From the NCBI GenBank assembly GCA_020650975.1, contig JAIPMN010011663.1, positions 1 through 42,211 of the forward strand: a stretch of DNA of 42,211 nucleotides. Reading direction: 5' to 3'. Source of the stretch: Apostichopus californicus. Lineage: Eukaryota; Echinodermata; Holothuroidea; Aspidochirotida; Stichopodidae. The translations under genes and the position numbers were made by a program. This document shows positions 1 through 12,300 of this stretch, in pieces (positions within the stretch are counted from its first letter, which is position 1; every line of letters starts with the position of its first letter). The notes under the pieces were generated by a model. It did no database searches. It was not told where the DNA came from and saw only the letters and a list, made by a program, of their open reading frames with translations.

Positions 1-194
1 TATTGAAGTAATATTCCAAAGTGAACAGATCTATTTTAATTAGAAAAATACTAACTATAATGTCTTTAAAATCATTTCTCCTTAATATATTCACAGTGCA
101 AGAGAGCCAGTGTGAGACAGAACCAAGCCTATGGGTATGATTGAAGTTTGACTAAAGTCTTGAGGAAAATTCTTGAAAACATGGTATACTGTAC

Positions 195-346
195 CTCAAA
201 TTCAGTAAAGAAATTATCTGTTCTGTTTTCTTTTTTCTGTTTTACATACGTAGCCAAATCTGATAACCTGATCAACTTGTCATCGATAACTGCATATTCA
301 TTCAACTCTGGTTTGCTTCTAGCAGATTCCTCATCTTCAGCATATC
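195..346 (-). CDS. Exon 17: start of RPTP-like cytoplasmic domain
   Basis: 152 bases, phase 1 to phase 0; acceptor AACCCAG|GA and donor GAG|GTACAG. It begins YAEDEESARSKPELNEYAVI and ends IRLSDLATYVKQKK...NFFTEFE. The pattern (I/P)xLxDLxxYVxxK...FxxEFE is the helix-turn-helix start of RPTP D1 catalytic domains. Tie kinases have nothing like it at this place. The catalytic core, with its Cys signature loop, would follow to the left of the window and is not visible. Confidence 0.75.
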
Positions 347-3300
347 CTGGGTTAGTCACTGAGACAAAACATTACAAAAACACATCAACATCTTTGAAAC
401 TTCAAGCTATTCAAAAGAAAACCATGAAATAGTGAAAGCCAAAAAAAAGAAGGAATTTAAGATCAAATAAAAGGGTTGAACAGAATGGAATTTGAAGCAA
501 TGATCTCTGTCACAGCAAGTTTATATTCCGTAAACTGAGGCGTGTATCCAGCCAAATACAAACCATTATTTATTGAAAGCTGATACAAATATGCCACACA
601 GTTGTAACTAGCATATTTCACTTCATGAGAATGTCATTGGTTTATTACAATATTGAATATTCATAGAAGGTCACAACATTATGAAGCAAGTACATACAAA
701 TTGGTACTTGAAAATAAATAATTTTAGTATATATAGTGTAGCTAACATCATAAAGATTTTCCTCACCATTGTACTGCAGTATATATCTAGTAAAGATTCA
801 TCAGATTTTGGCATATTTAATACACAATTTTTTTAAACTATTGAGGTATTACAATATCTGGAGATGTAAGGCAAACTTAAGAATATTGGTCAATACAATG
901 AAGAAAAATTACAAAGAAAGACAAAACAGGGAAATGCTAGACATTAGGAAGGGTCCTCCCTCTATTAAGATATTTTAAGCTGCGTTTATATATTTTTGTA
1001 TTTATTATGATAATCAGTTTTTTCTGTGTTGCAACAATATAGAGCTGTGCAGAACATATATCAAACCATGACCAAGTTACTGGGGAGCATTTATAACAGC
1101 ACACAATTTATTTGTTCTAGTAAGGCATCAATGTGTATGTTTTTAGTGTGAGTGACATGGTCTTTGATCTTCAACTAGTCACTAAACTGTTTATGAGATA
1201 GAAGGCAAAATCTTATTGAGATTACATTTAGGATATCAACTATCATACCCTAACACCGGGTGATTCCTAGATACGTTTCTGATCTCCTGCTCAGGAATGA
1301 CCCCGAGCACGAGATCAAGCTTGTAGTGTAAATGCTCTAGGATCAACGTTGGTACGAGATATAACAGTGACCTTTGCATTATGCAAATGCATATTTCCTA
1401 ATGTGAACTTCACAATGCCGTCGTGCGCGTGGTGCTGCGCATGCGCATACAACTAGTGTGTACATGGAAGTACTTAAGTGAGTTACCTACAGTGCTGTAA
1501 ATGCCTTAGTAGTACGGTAGGTTATTGCGTGAAGCACGCAAACGTGTGAAACATACTGTACTGTCGTAATTCGCATCAAAACTACAATATCCAAAAGACT
1601 GCTATAATTTTCCGTCTTTATTTCTTATTCTTGCAAGTACAACTGTTTGGAATAAAAGTCTCCGTCTGACAGTGTTGTTGTTCACAGATATTTCTAGAAG
1701 ACTTAAAGGAGGTAGCAAGTACTCCATTGACTATAATGTTAGAAAGTAAAAAGGTTGACAGTTTAGATTAATATCAACATTCCAAGTCTAAGAAACTCCA
1801 TCTTCATGTTGGAGTCGAGATGTAGAATGCTTAGGATTGGCCCAGCTGTCTTTCTGCAGGTAAGTACAGTACCTGCAATGATGATTCACTGTGTATACAA
1901 CACGAAAGTCTTTATTATGATAACTCAACCTAAATATGTGCTTGTGTTTACATTCATTCATCATCCGAAAAGTTTATACATCAGTGCGTATGCTCGTGAG
2001 CTGCTCTTTCACAGTACGTCTGGAAGCCACTTCCGCAATAAGCACTCGCCATGTACAGGGAGGATCAGAGCATGAGCTACGTGTAAATGTGCCCTAATAC
2101 AGGCAGTTATAGTTTACTGGTAATGCAACCTGCTGATTAGATCAGGAGATCAGGAGATCGGATTCGGGTCTAGTGTTAAAGCACCCACCATTTCAAATCT
2201 AAGATTAATTTTGCATTTAATTGTCACTATATACTGCGATCTTGTGCCAACATACCTGACAGGGAAAAGATACTGATTTTTTTGCCTGAAAACATTAGTG
2301 TTTATTTATTCCAACAAAATTGCATCTAAGTTATGTGTCAATTTCAAAAAAATTGTATATGAAATGGAAAAGATTACATTCAATTTGTGGGACAAAAAAA
2401 TCTACATGAAAATTTCAACGTCATTAGCTTGATAAATGGAAGCAACCAAATGATCGTAACCGGTTATCTCTTACTCAGATTAACAGACGGGTACTAAATT
2501 AGGGGTAAATATAAGTGTGGTCAAAATAATCCGATGCCACAACCCACTTCCACAGTCATTTAAAAATATGGGCTAGGAGGAGTATATGCTAATGCTTTGT
2601 TCATTAGTTATAGATGACAGAGCGTATGTCTAAATCTTACTCACTTGGTAGTCTTGGATGGTGTTCTCCATCTGGCCTCTTGGAAGAAGATCTGTAAAAA
2701 TGTTATGTTAAAAAAGCATCACACTTCTTCTTTCTTCTCTTATAATTTTAATTTTGCATTCACAAGTTGCTAAATGTTTTTATCTTTGATTACTTCCACC
2801 ATGACATAATCAGTTTGACCTTAGTGTTACAAGTTGCTATGGAAACCACTGAATCAGAATCATTGTGGTATCACCATTTTTTTACAATAAACCAAGCAAA
2901 CTGATATATCAGTGTTAATTGGTGCAGGTAGGTGTTGTTTTCTAAACATTAAATTTGTAAAGCTTCCTACATTGTTTTTTTGTTTCCAAGAAGCTTAACA
3001 CATGGTTCTTATTATTAAAACTCGAAGTATGAAGCAAACTTGAAAGTGTTGATGGTTAGCTGACTGATTTGTTCAATGATTAATATCAAAAAAGAAATAT
3101 ATCAGACAAATACAAACCAGAATTTAGGTATCAATCTAAACTAGTAATTTGAAAACAGGAAAGACCGAAACCAGAAAATTAAAGTACAATGATATTGCTG
3201 TATGAAACTTAGACAAAGACCTTAATTAGTGCATATAATGAAACCTTGGCATATGAAGTTATCCTCATTACCATGTTATCTCCTGGTTTTGATACATCTG

Positions 3301-6300
3301 GATCATATTCTGCAAAATACTTTTAATTCTTATGAAAGCATCCTCCAATAGAAATGAACTACACAGAAATGCCACACTAAATGCTGCAAATAATACTCTG
3401 AAACATCAAAGTTACGAGATATTAACTAACCTCCTCCGGTATATTATTACTCCGAAAATTACAAGGACAACAAGAAAGATGACCACGACTACCGGAATGA
3501 TTTTGATAATCACCGATGGCATACCTACAGGAGAAAATGTTAAACATTTTTGTTTCCTACATTGAAGACATAATATGATTTACCAGGCAGAGTTTCATGA
3601 TGAAAATCCCCATTCTGAGCTACCTGGTCAAAAGCTATGGACCCCCCAAACCTGGATGATTACTGGACACAGGAATTTCTCAAGAAAAGGGTAATATTTT
3701 CATAGCAAATAACTAAGGTGAAACATGAGATGTCACAACAGTTGTAACACGCTTGGCACAACTGAGTGCTGTGCACCAGTGGTTTCATTATAGAAAGCTT
3801 CATTTCATGTATCATCAGTCATTTGCTAAAAATACTTGCAGACTAATGTGGAATTTCAGAAACAGGGGATCTGTCAAGCATTGACATATTTACCAGCCTA
3901 TTTCTGTATGCAACACAACGACAGCATAACTATAATGATGTTATGCACAAACAAAGATAATAGAATCTCCACTGAGATATTCACAAGGTTAATGGGAACC
4001 AATCAGGATGAATCCTACTGATCAATAGCTTGAAACTCATTATGAAAAATAGTCTAATACATTCCGATATGTTATTGATAAGGGCTGTCACAGTCATACA
4101 AGGTCTGGATAAAGGAAATGTCTATGGATTTATGTGGCAGCTTGACTTTTCACGCAAATGCCGTCCTCTATCATACTATATCTTTTTGAACCAAAGTTAC
4201 ACTGTAGAAACCTCATGAATCAAACCTTCCAGGTTTTAATACACCATTTTGTTAAGATCTGAGAATCATTAAGGTGCATACTGTAAGACTTGGAAGGACT
4301 TCTCACACAGAAAAACAACTGTAAGAAAACTGATACCATAAATGAAAATTATGTTTCATTATGTCAGGATACTTTAATCTATGTCAGGCATAACTAAAGG
4401 TATGAGATATTCTTACAAAGCAGCATTGTGCAGACATATGGCTTTATGACTCAAGGTGACCATTTGCCTGTGCTTCCGAATTATTTGCTGTTTGCAAACT
4501 ATTGCAACATTTTGACATTTAGCTTGATTTCTGGTGACATGATTGATATTGTGCATGAGCAATGAGAACATTCAGTTATGTATTTACCTGGAGGTCTGGG
4601 CGTAACTACGGAAACTGGATTGCTCCACACAACTACAACATCCTGTGAATGTAATAGTATAATAATGAGAATCATATCATAAGCACGTATCAAGCCCTAT
4701 CTTCCAGCCATGAAACCATTCAGAACTCTAATATATTGATCTCTTTGTGCAGCCCTCATGTTCTAACCCCGTTCATTCCTACTGGCTAATCATCTCTTTG
4801 GGCAGCCCTCATGTACGGACCCCTTTCATTCCTACTGACTAACCATCTCTTTGGGCAGCCCTCTTGTTGTGACCCCTTTCAATGATACTGACTATTCATA
4901 ATATATTTTCCAGCCCTCATGTTCTGACCCCTTTCATTCCTTCTGACTAACCAACTCTTTGTCCAGCCCTCATGTTCGGACCCCTTTCATATGATTTCAT
5001 TCCTATATTGAATAACCATCTCTTTATACAGCCGACCTATAAACAAATAGGCTTACCTCTCCAGCTTTACTTCCTGTTCCTATAAATACATCATAACTTT
5101 CCCCTTCTCTAAGAGGCGCATTCAGGTACATCCCGTACATCTCCCCATCACCAACAGTAAACATCTGATTATCATCTTTCTTTTCTACTTCAGCTGCTAT
5201 GTACTGGTCGGGGTTTTCAGTGAAAGATCCAAATCCATCCACATCTCGCTTCTGTCTGATTATTGACTTTAACTGAACTCTGATGTAGTATGTTCTATCA
5301 TTAGACATAACAGACATTATAAGGAAATGTTATACATGCAATTTAGAAAATAACATAACATATTATCAAATTGTTCATTTCTTCTGAAAAATGGGTTTGA
5401 TACATATTTCTTCCTGTAAAGATGCATAGGTAATAATAAATCTTGCCAATCCTTAAAGATTCAGCTTGTTGGGTTTTATGTGATACGGAGTGGTTTCACA
5501 CAATACCAACCAATCAACCAACAATGTATCAAGTAATTACTTTAAAGAGACAGTTGAGAGGCAACCAAATAGACTTCTCATACCAGCAAAGAAAACTAGC
5601 CACAGTAGATGCCATTGACGCTTAATAATCACTAAAGTTGTGACAGTTTGAACATCTTAAGTATCACTGACTGCCAATGGGGTAAGGCAAAATTTGTCTT
5701 TATATGAAATTAAAATGTAAAGGTAAACATCAGGAATCCAGCAAGCTCCATCCATTTTATTCAAGATAAAGTAACTTACGAAGCATATTGTTGATTGAGA
5801 GCAGGCAAAATCAAGGTGACAGAGGTGCCATCTTGAATGATCTCTGACGGTACAGTTGGTGGCTGCAAATCTATAGAACAGAAAGTGGTGACCAGATGGC
5901 AGACATATCTACCAAAAGAACTAATCTATCATTCAAACAAGTCACGAGAATGCAGAATGCAGCTAAAAGAGAGTCTGGCAATGAAAAATATGAATCAATG
6001 GATACTATATTAAGCTCTTTGTTCCATTGTTGTCTTGGAGATGGACATTTGTACTCCCCCATTAACATGTCCATGTGCTCATTGTCACCAATCCCTGAAT
6101 CCATGATCATCACCATCTCTCTTTACACACAAATACGGGTTGTTGTTTCGTTGTAACCAGCACATCATATACAAAAAAAGAACTATGATCTCAATTAGAA
6201 ATGAAATGAACTATAATAGAGTTCCATAATTAATATATCGTATGTTATACAACTCTAGTAACTTCGGTCCAATAAAATGAATCTGGCAACGTAGAGATTC

Positions 6301-9300
6301 CTGTTTGAAAGCCATAATCATCATTGAAGACAAGGAAATTACATGTGCAAAAAAATTGACCTCTTTGTTATACCGAACATATCCCCTTGCAAAAGAGCAG
6401 CTGGAATTTATTGTTAGAGATAGCTGGGCCACCTTAAAGATTACCTGTGAACAAGTTTGTCCTCTCTTTGATTATGACAGCCTCCTTTTGTCCAGCAGAT
6501 GTTTGGGCATTTAGCTCAATCTCATAAAGAGTAGAAGGCTCCAGGTCTGTGAGTTGATACTCATTATTTGCTTCAGAATTTGTAATTTCTACTTGAGGAC
6601 CAAATCCAGGGACAACAAATTGCTGATCATACAACTTCTCCATTGGTCTGTACTGAAGCTGGATAAGACAAAAAGATCGCCATGGTCATCATCATGTCCC
6701 ATTTTTAAAATCTGGATCATTAACTAGTACTTCATTGAAAATTGCATCTAGAGTCTTATACAGTTCACTCTAAAATATTGGGTAGTTTTCATCTCAGAAA
6801 ATTGAAGCTATTGTTTCTTTCTAGTTTGCAATGGACAACCTACCCATAAAATCCTGAAAGATTTACTTTTTGCAAAGATTGATAAAACAAAATATTCTGA
6901 AAAGAATTACAACATAAAGAGTATTTAAAAAGAATATTATGTTAACTTTGTTGAAGAAAAATGTAAATCTTGGTGCACGGTGCATGGTTAATGTATATTT
7001 ACATTAACATAGGAAAGCCAGTACAGTATATTTCATTTAGAAGTTTAACATTGTATAGCTGTGGGATTCCGTAAATAATGTCAATTGTTTAAGTTTGCTT
7101 GAAATCCATCGATTAATTCTGGACATGTATTCGGCTGGCCAAAGTTCATGGAGGACAATGCTACAGTAGTACTAGTAGTATATCAAACATCAACACTTAT
7201 GCTAGACATATATAGGCTGCTACGTAATAAAAGAAGTCACAGAATTATTAATATGCTAAACTGCATGCACTTATTTTGTTGCAAACAATTTCCAAATGAT
7301 ATCTGCAAGGATGCGCCTGCCTTGGCTACAACAGAAGCTTGGCTTCTGTAACATGACTGTTCTAGCAGGAATGTATACCTCCACTGCAACTCTGAGCTTT
7401 GCAAGGCAGCTACTGCTTCGCTGGTGAAAATGCCTTGTCCAAAATGTCAAATAATCGTAACTTATGGATTTGAGTCTCCTTATATAAGTTTAAAAGTCTT
7501 GTGCTACCAACTCATGGATTGAAAATAGGCAATACTTTAAATAAATCGTCTTATAGGAAACAAGCTGGAAATTTAAGTAACATTTTTCAGTTTTATGGTC
7601 AAGAACGATCAGTTTGAGACCAAGACCTCCCAACCTAAATTACATCAAAATATGAATTAAGTAAAGTTAAATAACTGTTAATCATGTGACATCCTCTGAC
7701 ACTTATTGTCAGGTGTTATGTATTATAGCAGTTTAAAAAATGGTGACGAGATGTTGCAGGCTTTGCAAATTATTTACACGTTATTTCTCAAACAATGATT
7801 ATCACTGTCTAACTAAACGTAAATTGACGATACTAACCATGCTAGCATCAAAAACCTATTGTGAACACAAAGAGATAAATGTAAGAGGATTAGGAAACTA
7901 CCTTGTCTACTAATCCACTTATATCTATCTCTTAGTGTTCACAATGCGGATTAACCTGTTTTTATTTTGTGCGTGTTTTGTCCGTTCTGTTACTTGTCAT
8001 TTAGGCTCTGAAGAAGATCCTGCTAGGATCGGAAACATCAGGCTAACCTACTGCCGGCACTAAATGCTGGGGGACATAATTATTCATACACCAGGCTTAA
8101 GATTTGAAAGTTAATAATCACAGTGTCAAATAATCGTTTGTGTACATTAACACACACAGAGCGAGTTTAAATGTTCATGCTGCACAGCGTTTCTTGTGCG
8201 TGATGGAACTATTATTATTTTGCAATATCTATTAGGTGTAATTCAACATCTCTATTCGATCGAATTATAATAAAGGTGTAAACTATATCCAATGCATATT
8301 CAGACAAAATGTATGAGATGGACAAAACTGCCTCATGTTATAAGTGCCATTAAATGCCAAATCCATATAATATACGTTCAAAGTTTTGAATGGACCAGAA
8401 AGAAAATCATCAATATATTTATTTTGTCAGGTGTTGCTTAATGGTACATTAACATCTTCCCTGCCTATAGCAAATAACATCAAAAACAGGGGAGAGTGCA
8501 GTTTATGTACGCTCCTCTGCACAAATTCATGATTAAACACACAGTGTGCCATTTCAGTGGTTAAGCCAAATTTTACTACACGCCGGAAAGTAGTGCTGGA
8601 TATTAGAGCACTTGTGCTTACCATCATATGGTGGCTGGTCAATTATTTAGGTGCACTCAAAGACGAATTTTAAAGGCAGTACTTGGGGTAGTTTATACTA
8701 TCAAGAACAATTATTTATGCTCGAGTGAATTTTAGGAGGACTGTTTTTTCTATAGGCAGGCTAGTCTTGTTAACACCCTAGTATGTATCATTAGTGTACC
8801 TTTCTTTCACAAAGCTATTTTCCCGTATCTTTTTGCTGTACTGCCCAAAGAACGCCCCAGCAACGCTTAAGATCGATACTAAGGTCTTGCACATTTCTCC
8901 CAAGCTATTTTATGTTTTCCTTTGATTTTGGCAGATTTGCTTCGGAAAAGCGAAGAAGCCAATCAGATTTGGCAATTGGGCCCACTACCCCCAAAATGTT
9001 TATTCAAGCCCTGCCTCCTGCAGTGATCAATCACTTGGCCTTAGCTTCGTTTGAACACTATGAGACGGTCTCTAATATGCTGTGGAAGAAACATGATCTC
9101 ACATGACACGCAACTTCGTAAATATGAATTAAGATTTTGTGGTTTGCATAAGTTCACGCCCCTCTTTGGAGAAATGTCCAAGATGTTTGTATCGGAAAGA
9201 TCTTCGGGCATGTAAAATACAGTGGGCAAGTACATGCGTGATAGGCAGAAACGGACTCTGAGGCATGTACAGTTTGCACGAGAGAAAAAAAAGGTATTAC

Positions 9301-12300
9301 AACGACTTAGCCAAGACCATAGGCAGGCTTGATTGTCATGTTAATTTGCTGGTATCGACTCAAGACCAGTGCAATAATCAAGACCAGCAAGGTACACAAT
9401 CACAGAGTTTCAAGACCAAGACCAGTAAAAGGGGTCTGTAAAAGGGGTCCTATATATGTACGTACAGCAGGTGATTTCCTGTGTGCATAATAAGTAGACT
9501 AGTAGCTAGGGACACTACTTGACTAAACTGCAGCCAAGACTGTGATAAGGTTGATGGTCCGTAGGATGAGTATTAATATCGATAGAATTATTAGGTGTAT
9601 GTGTGCTACTTATAACTTCGAAACCACCAATCAAGCATGAATAGTGATTGGCAGTTGTAAGTAAAAGGAATGAAATGCATGATTCACAAATTTACTGTGT
9701 TGTGTGTATTGTGAGACAGGCGATTCTATCATAAAAGTATCCAAATAGTCAGATAATTTGCAAACATGTCATTTTGAGTCACAAACAATATCTGTGATCA
9801 GTTCAATATTGACGACTCATTGATTGATCATGATGAATAGTTCTGGATGGTCATTTGGATACTTTTTTATATATTAGTTAAGTAATATGAAGGTGGTAAT
9901 CTAGTGCCCATGCAACTTGTTTTTCCCAATATTTTACTCTCATGTTTTGGAGTGCATGGACAAATAACTGAAGTTATGCACTCTTCTGACTGTGTGACAT
10001 AAACATGTATCTGTGCTCAGGTATTTATTACAAGCACTAATGTCATGTTACATTATTGTAGATGTTTCTAAGCTGTTTTCATGTATATTTTATTTTACAC
10101 ATTTCAGAGGCTGATTTTCCTTGGTTAATAAGTCGATGGTAAACTCTATTGCCTAATTGGAACTCACATGAGCAAAAATGAACTGTATTATGCTGTTAGA
10201 TTACACTTACCTTGTAAGTAATTACTTTACTACATGGGTTGATAAGGTTGTCCCATGTTATTGTCAGTGAAGTCTCTGTTTTAGCAGTAACAGTCACATT
10301 TCCTGGTGGATCAGGCACTGTAAACAAATTGATAATGCAAAATTATTACATTGCTTGATAACAAAAACTGATAATCACAGAAGATGAATGACGTTTTCGC
10401 AGACACAAATTCTGTATAAAACTGCCTGTGCATGTGAACACATGGCATTTCAGAAATGCACACACTTGCAAACACCAGTGTGGCAGTATAGTTTTCTTCT
10501 ACTTTAGCCAGCCTAGAAGCTAACTGATTTAATTGCCTGAATATTTGTATGAACGGAAATTCATTTTAAAGTAGAAAAGAGCAATAACTATTCACATTCC
10601 TCTTCTATTCTGGCTATAAAATAAGAATCAGTGTCTACATTGGACCTGCAAGCCATCATGAAATTGCCATGAATCAATCATTCATTATCGTTAATGCCTG
10701 ATCAAGTAGTTAATATGACTGACGAAATTATGATAAACGCAAGATAACGGCATAAATGAACCAAATCTTGCAAACTCATTATATCCGCTCTTTAATTAAT
10801 GAACATTCACAACCAAGGTCAGAGATAGAGTCAGGCACAATATGTAACCTAAACCTAAGTACGCACCTGGCGAGAAATAATTTGGCTACCTGTACGTCGG
10901 AGCTAAAACCTTTCTCCATGCTTTAACTATTGCCATCTGACAATTTTCTTTTTGATTCTCACTCTTTGTGGGGTGGGCAACATGTACCCTACTGTGCTTA
11001 CTAATATTACTTCAAGGGCTCAATAGTGTTTTGCAATACTTAGTTCCTGCTCATGAACATTCATGAATTATGAAGTAGGCTACTGGAAATATGGTGGAAA
11101 TTTAAATACGAAATGGCAACCAAACAATCCTGTCAATCATGCTTCTTTAGGCAATTACTTGTTAATTAGTGGATATATGTGCATGAGAAACTAGACATAG
11201 TAATATTGACTGACAGAGTAATAGTAAATGAATGGCAGAAACTGCCCTGATATAGAGATACAAGGGAGATGGAAAAAACAAAGAAATCTTGATATTGTTT
11301 CCACAAATTGAAACAATAAAATTATAATCGGATAACAGCAAATTACTAACTCTCTTGGCAACTGCTACAGCTAAATGCTACCGCATATAACTAGTACTGC
11401 CATACTTGAGGATGTGCTGCAAGCAGTGCCATCCCAAGAAGACTTTTGATAACAGTTTCTGTCAGAATGCTTTTCACTGCTCACAGGAATTATAGTGTTC
11501 AAAAAGGTGTATGGACTTAGACACAGAAGTTGCTAACGATCAACTCAACACTCACAAAACACTGTGATACTGTGGATTTGACTTCAACTCATGTAGAGTT
11601 TTTGTTTTTGTTTTCTTTGGGAGGGGGATGGTAAAGCATATCATATTCAAAGTATTCTATGTACAGTGTTATTGTCAGAAGAATTTACAGACTTAGAAGC
11701 CTCAGCATCCCTTGGGAATGTAATCACACTTTTTTTGTAATGAGCAATACAAAATCTACATGTCAACAAAACTTGAAGACTGTGTCCTACCTCCAATGAA
11801 TTTGCAAACTAGTGCCCCAAATTAAATTTTGCTATGCTGACTTGAAATTCAAGAGGTGTGAGAAGATACATGTACATTTCTGTGTGTTTTCCTATCGCCA
11901 TTTTGTTATAAACAGAAAGAGATTGTGTTCTAATTTTTTCTTCTATTGTGTTTCTCCAAACACAAATTTTGTCTTTAGTTGTGTGAGGCAGGTACAGGGA
12001 ACCTGTTTGAGATCTGCTGGTCTAGCTCAACCGTTGACCGTGATAACAAATACACAACAGTTATCCTCACAGAACCGGACTAATAACATACTGATAAAAC
12101 TTTCACACAACACAGTGTTCTCTGTCTCTGAGTGTTACTATGAGCTCCTTCCCTCACTAGTATTATCATGATTGCTCATATATTCTTGCTGTAGAACAGT
12201 ATGCCCTAGAATGATAAGACTCTTACCTTGATACTGTGTTTTCTGTCTCTGAGTGTTACTAAGATCTCGTTCCCCTCCCTGTCTTTCTCTTACTTGTATT

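Larger units (their letters stand above)
6659..10210. other. Intron between exons 11 and 10 (3.55 kb)
   Basis: It holds the hammerhead-like repeat copy (7937-8050) and a short foldback (9731-9870), listed separately. There is also a short cluster of AAGACCAG and AAAAGGGGTC words near 9355-9450. No exon supported. Confidence 0.7.

Noticed and set aside
1806-2075. Plus-strand ORF beginning at 1806 with an internal CTGCAGGTAAGT that looks like a splice donor
   Set aside because: The 18 residues before the donor match nothing, no partner exon was found, and the stretch lies in a possible transposon.
11812-12171. Plus-strand ORF of 119 residues
   Set aside because: It runs antisense into the duplicated exon 9 end and shows no domain or signal of its own.
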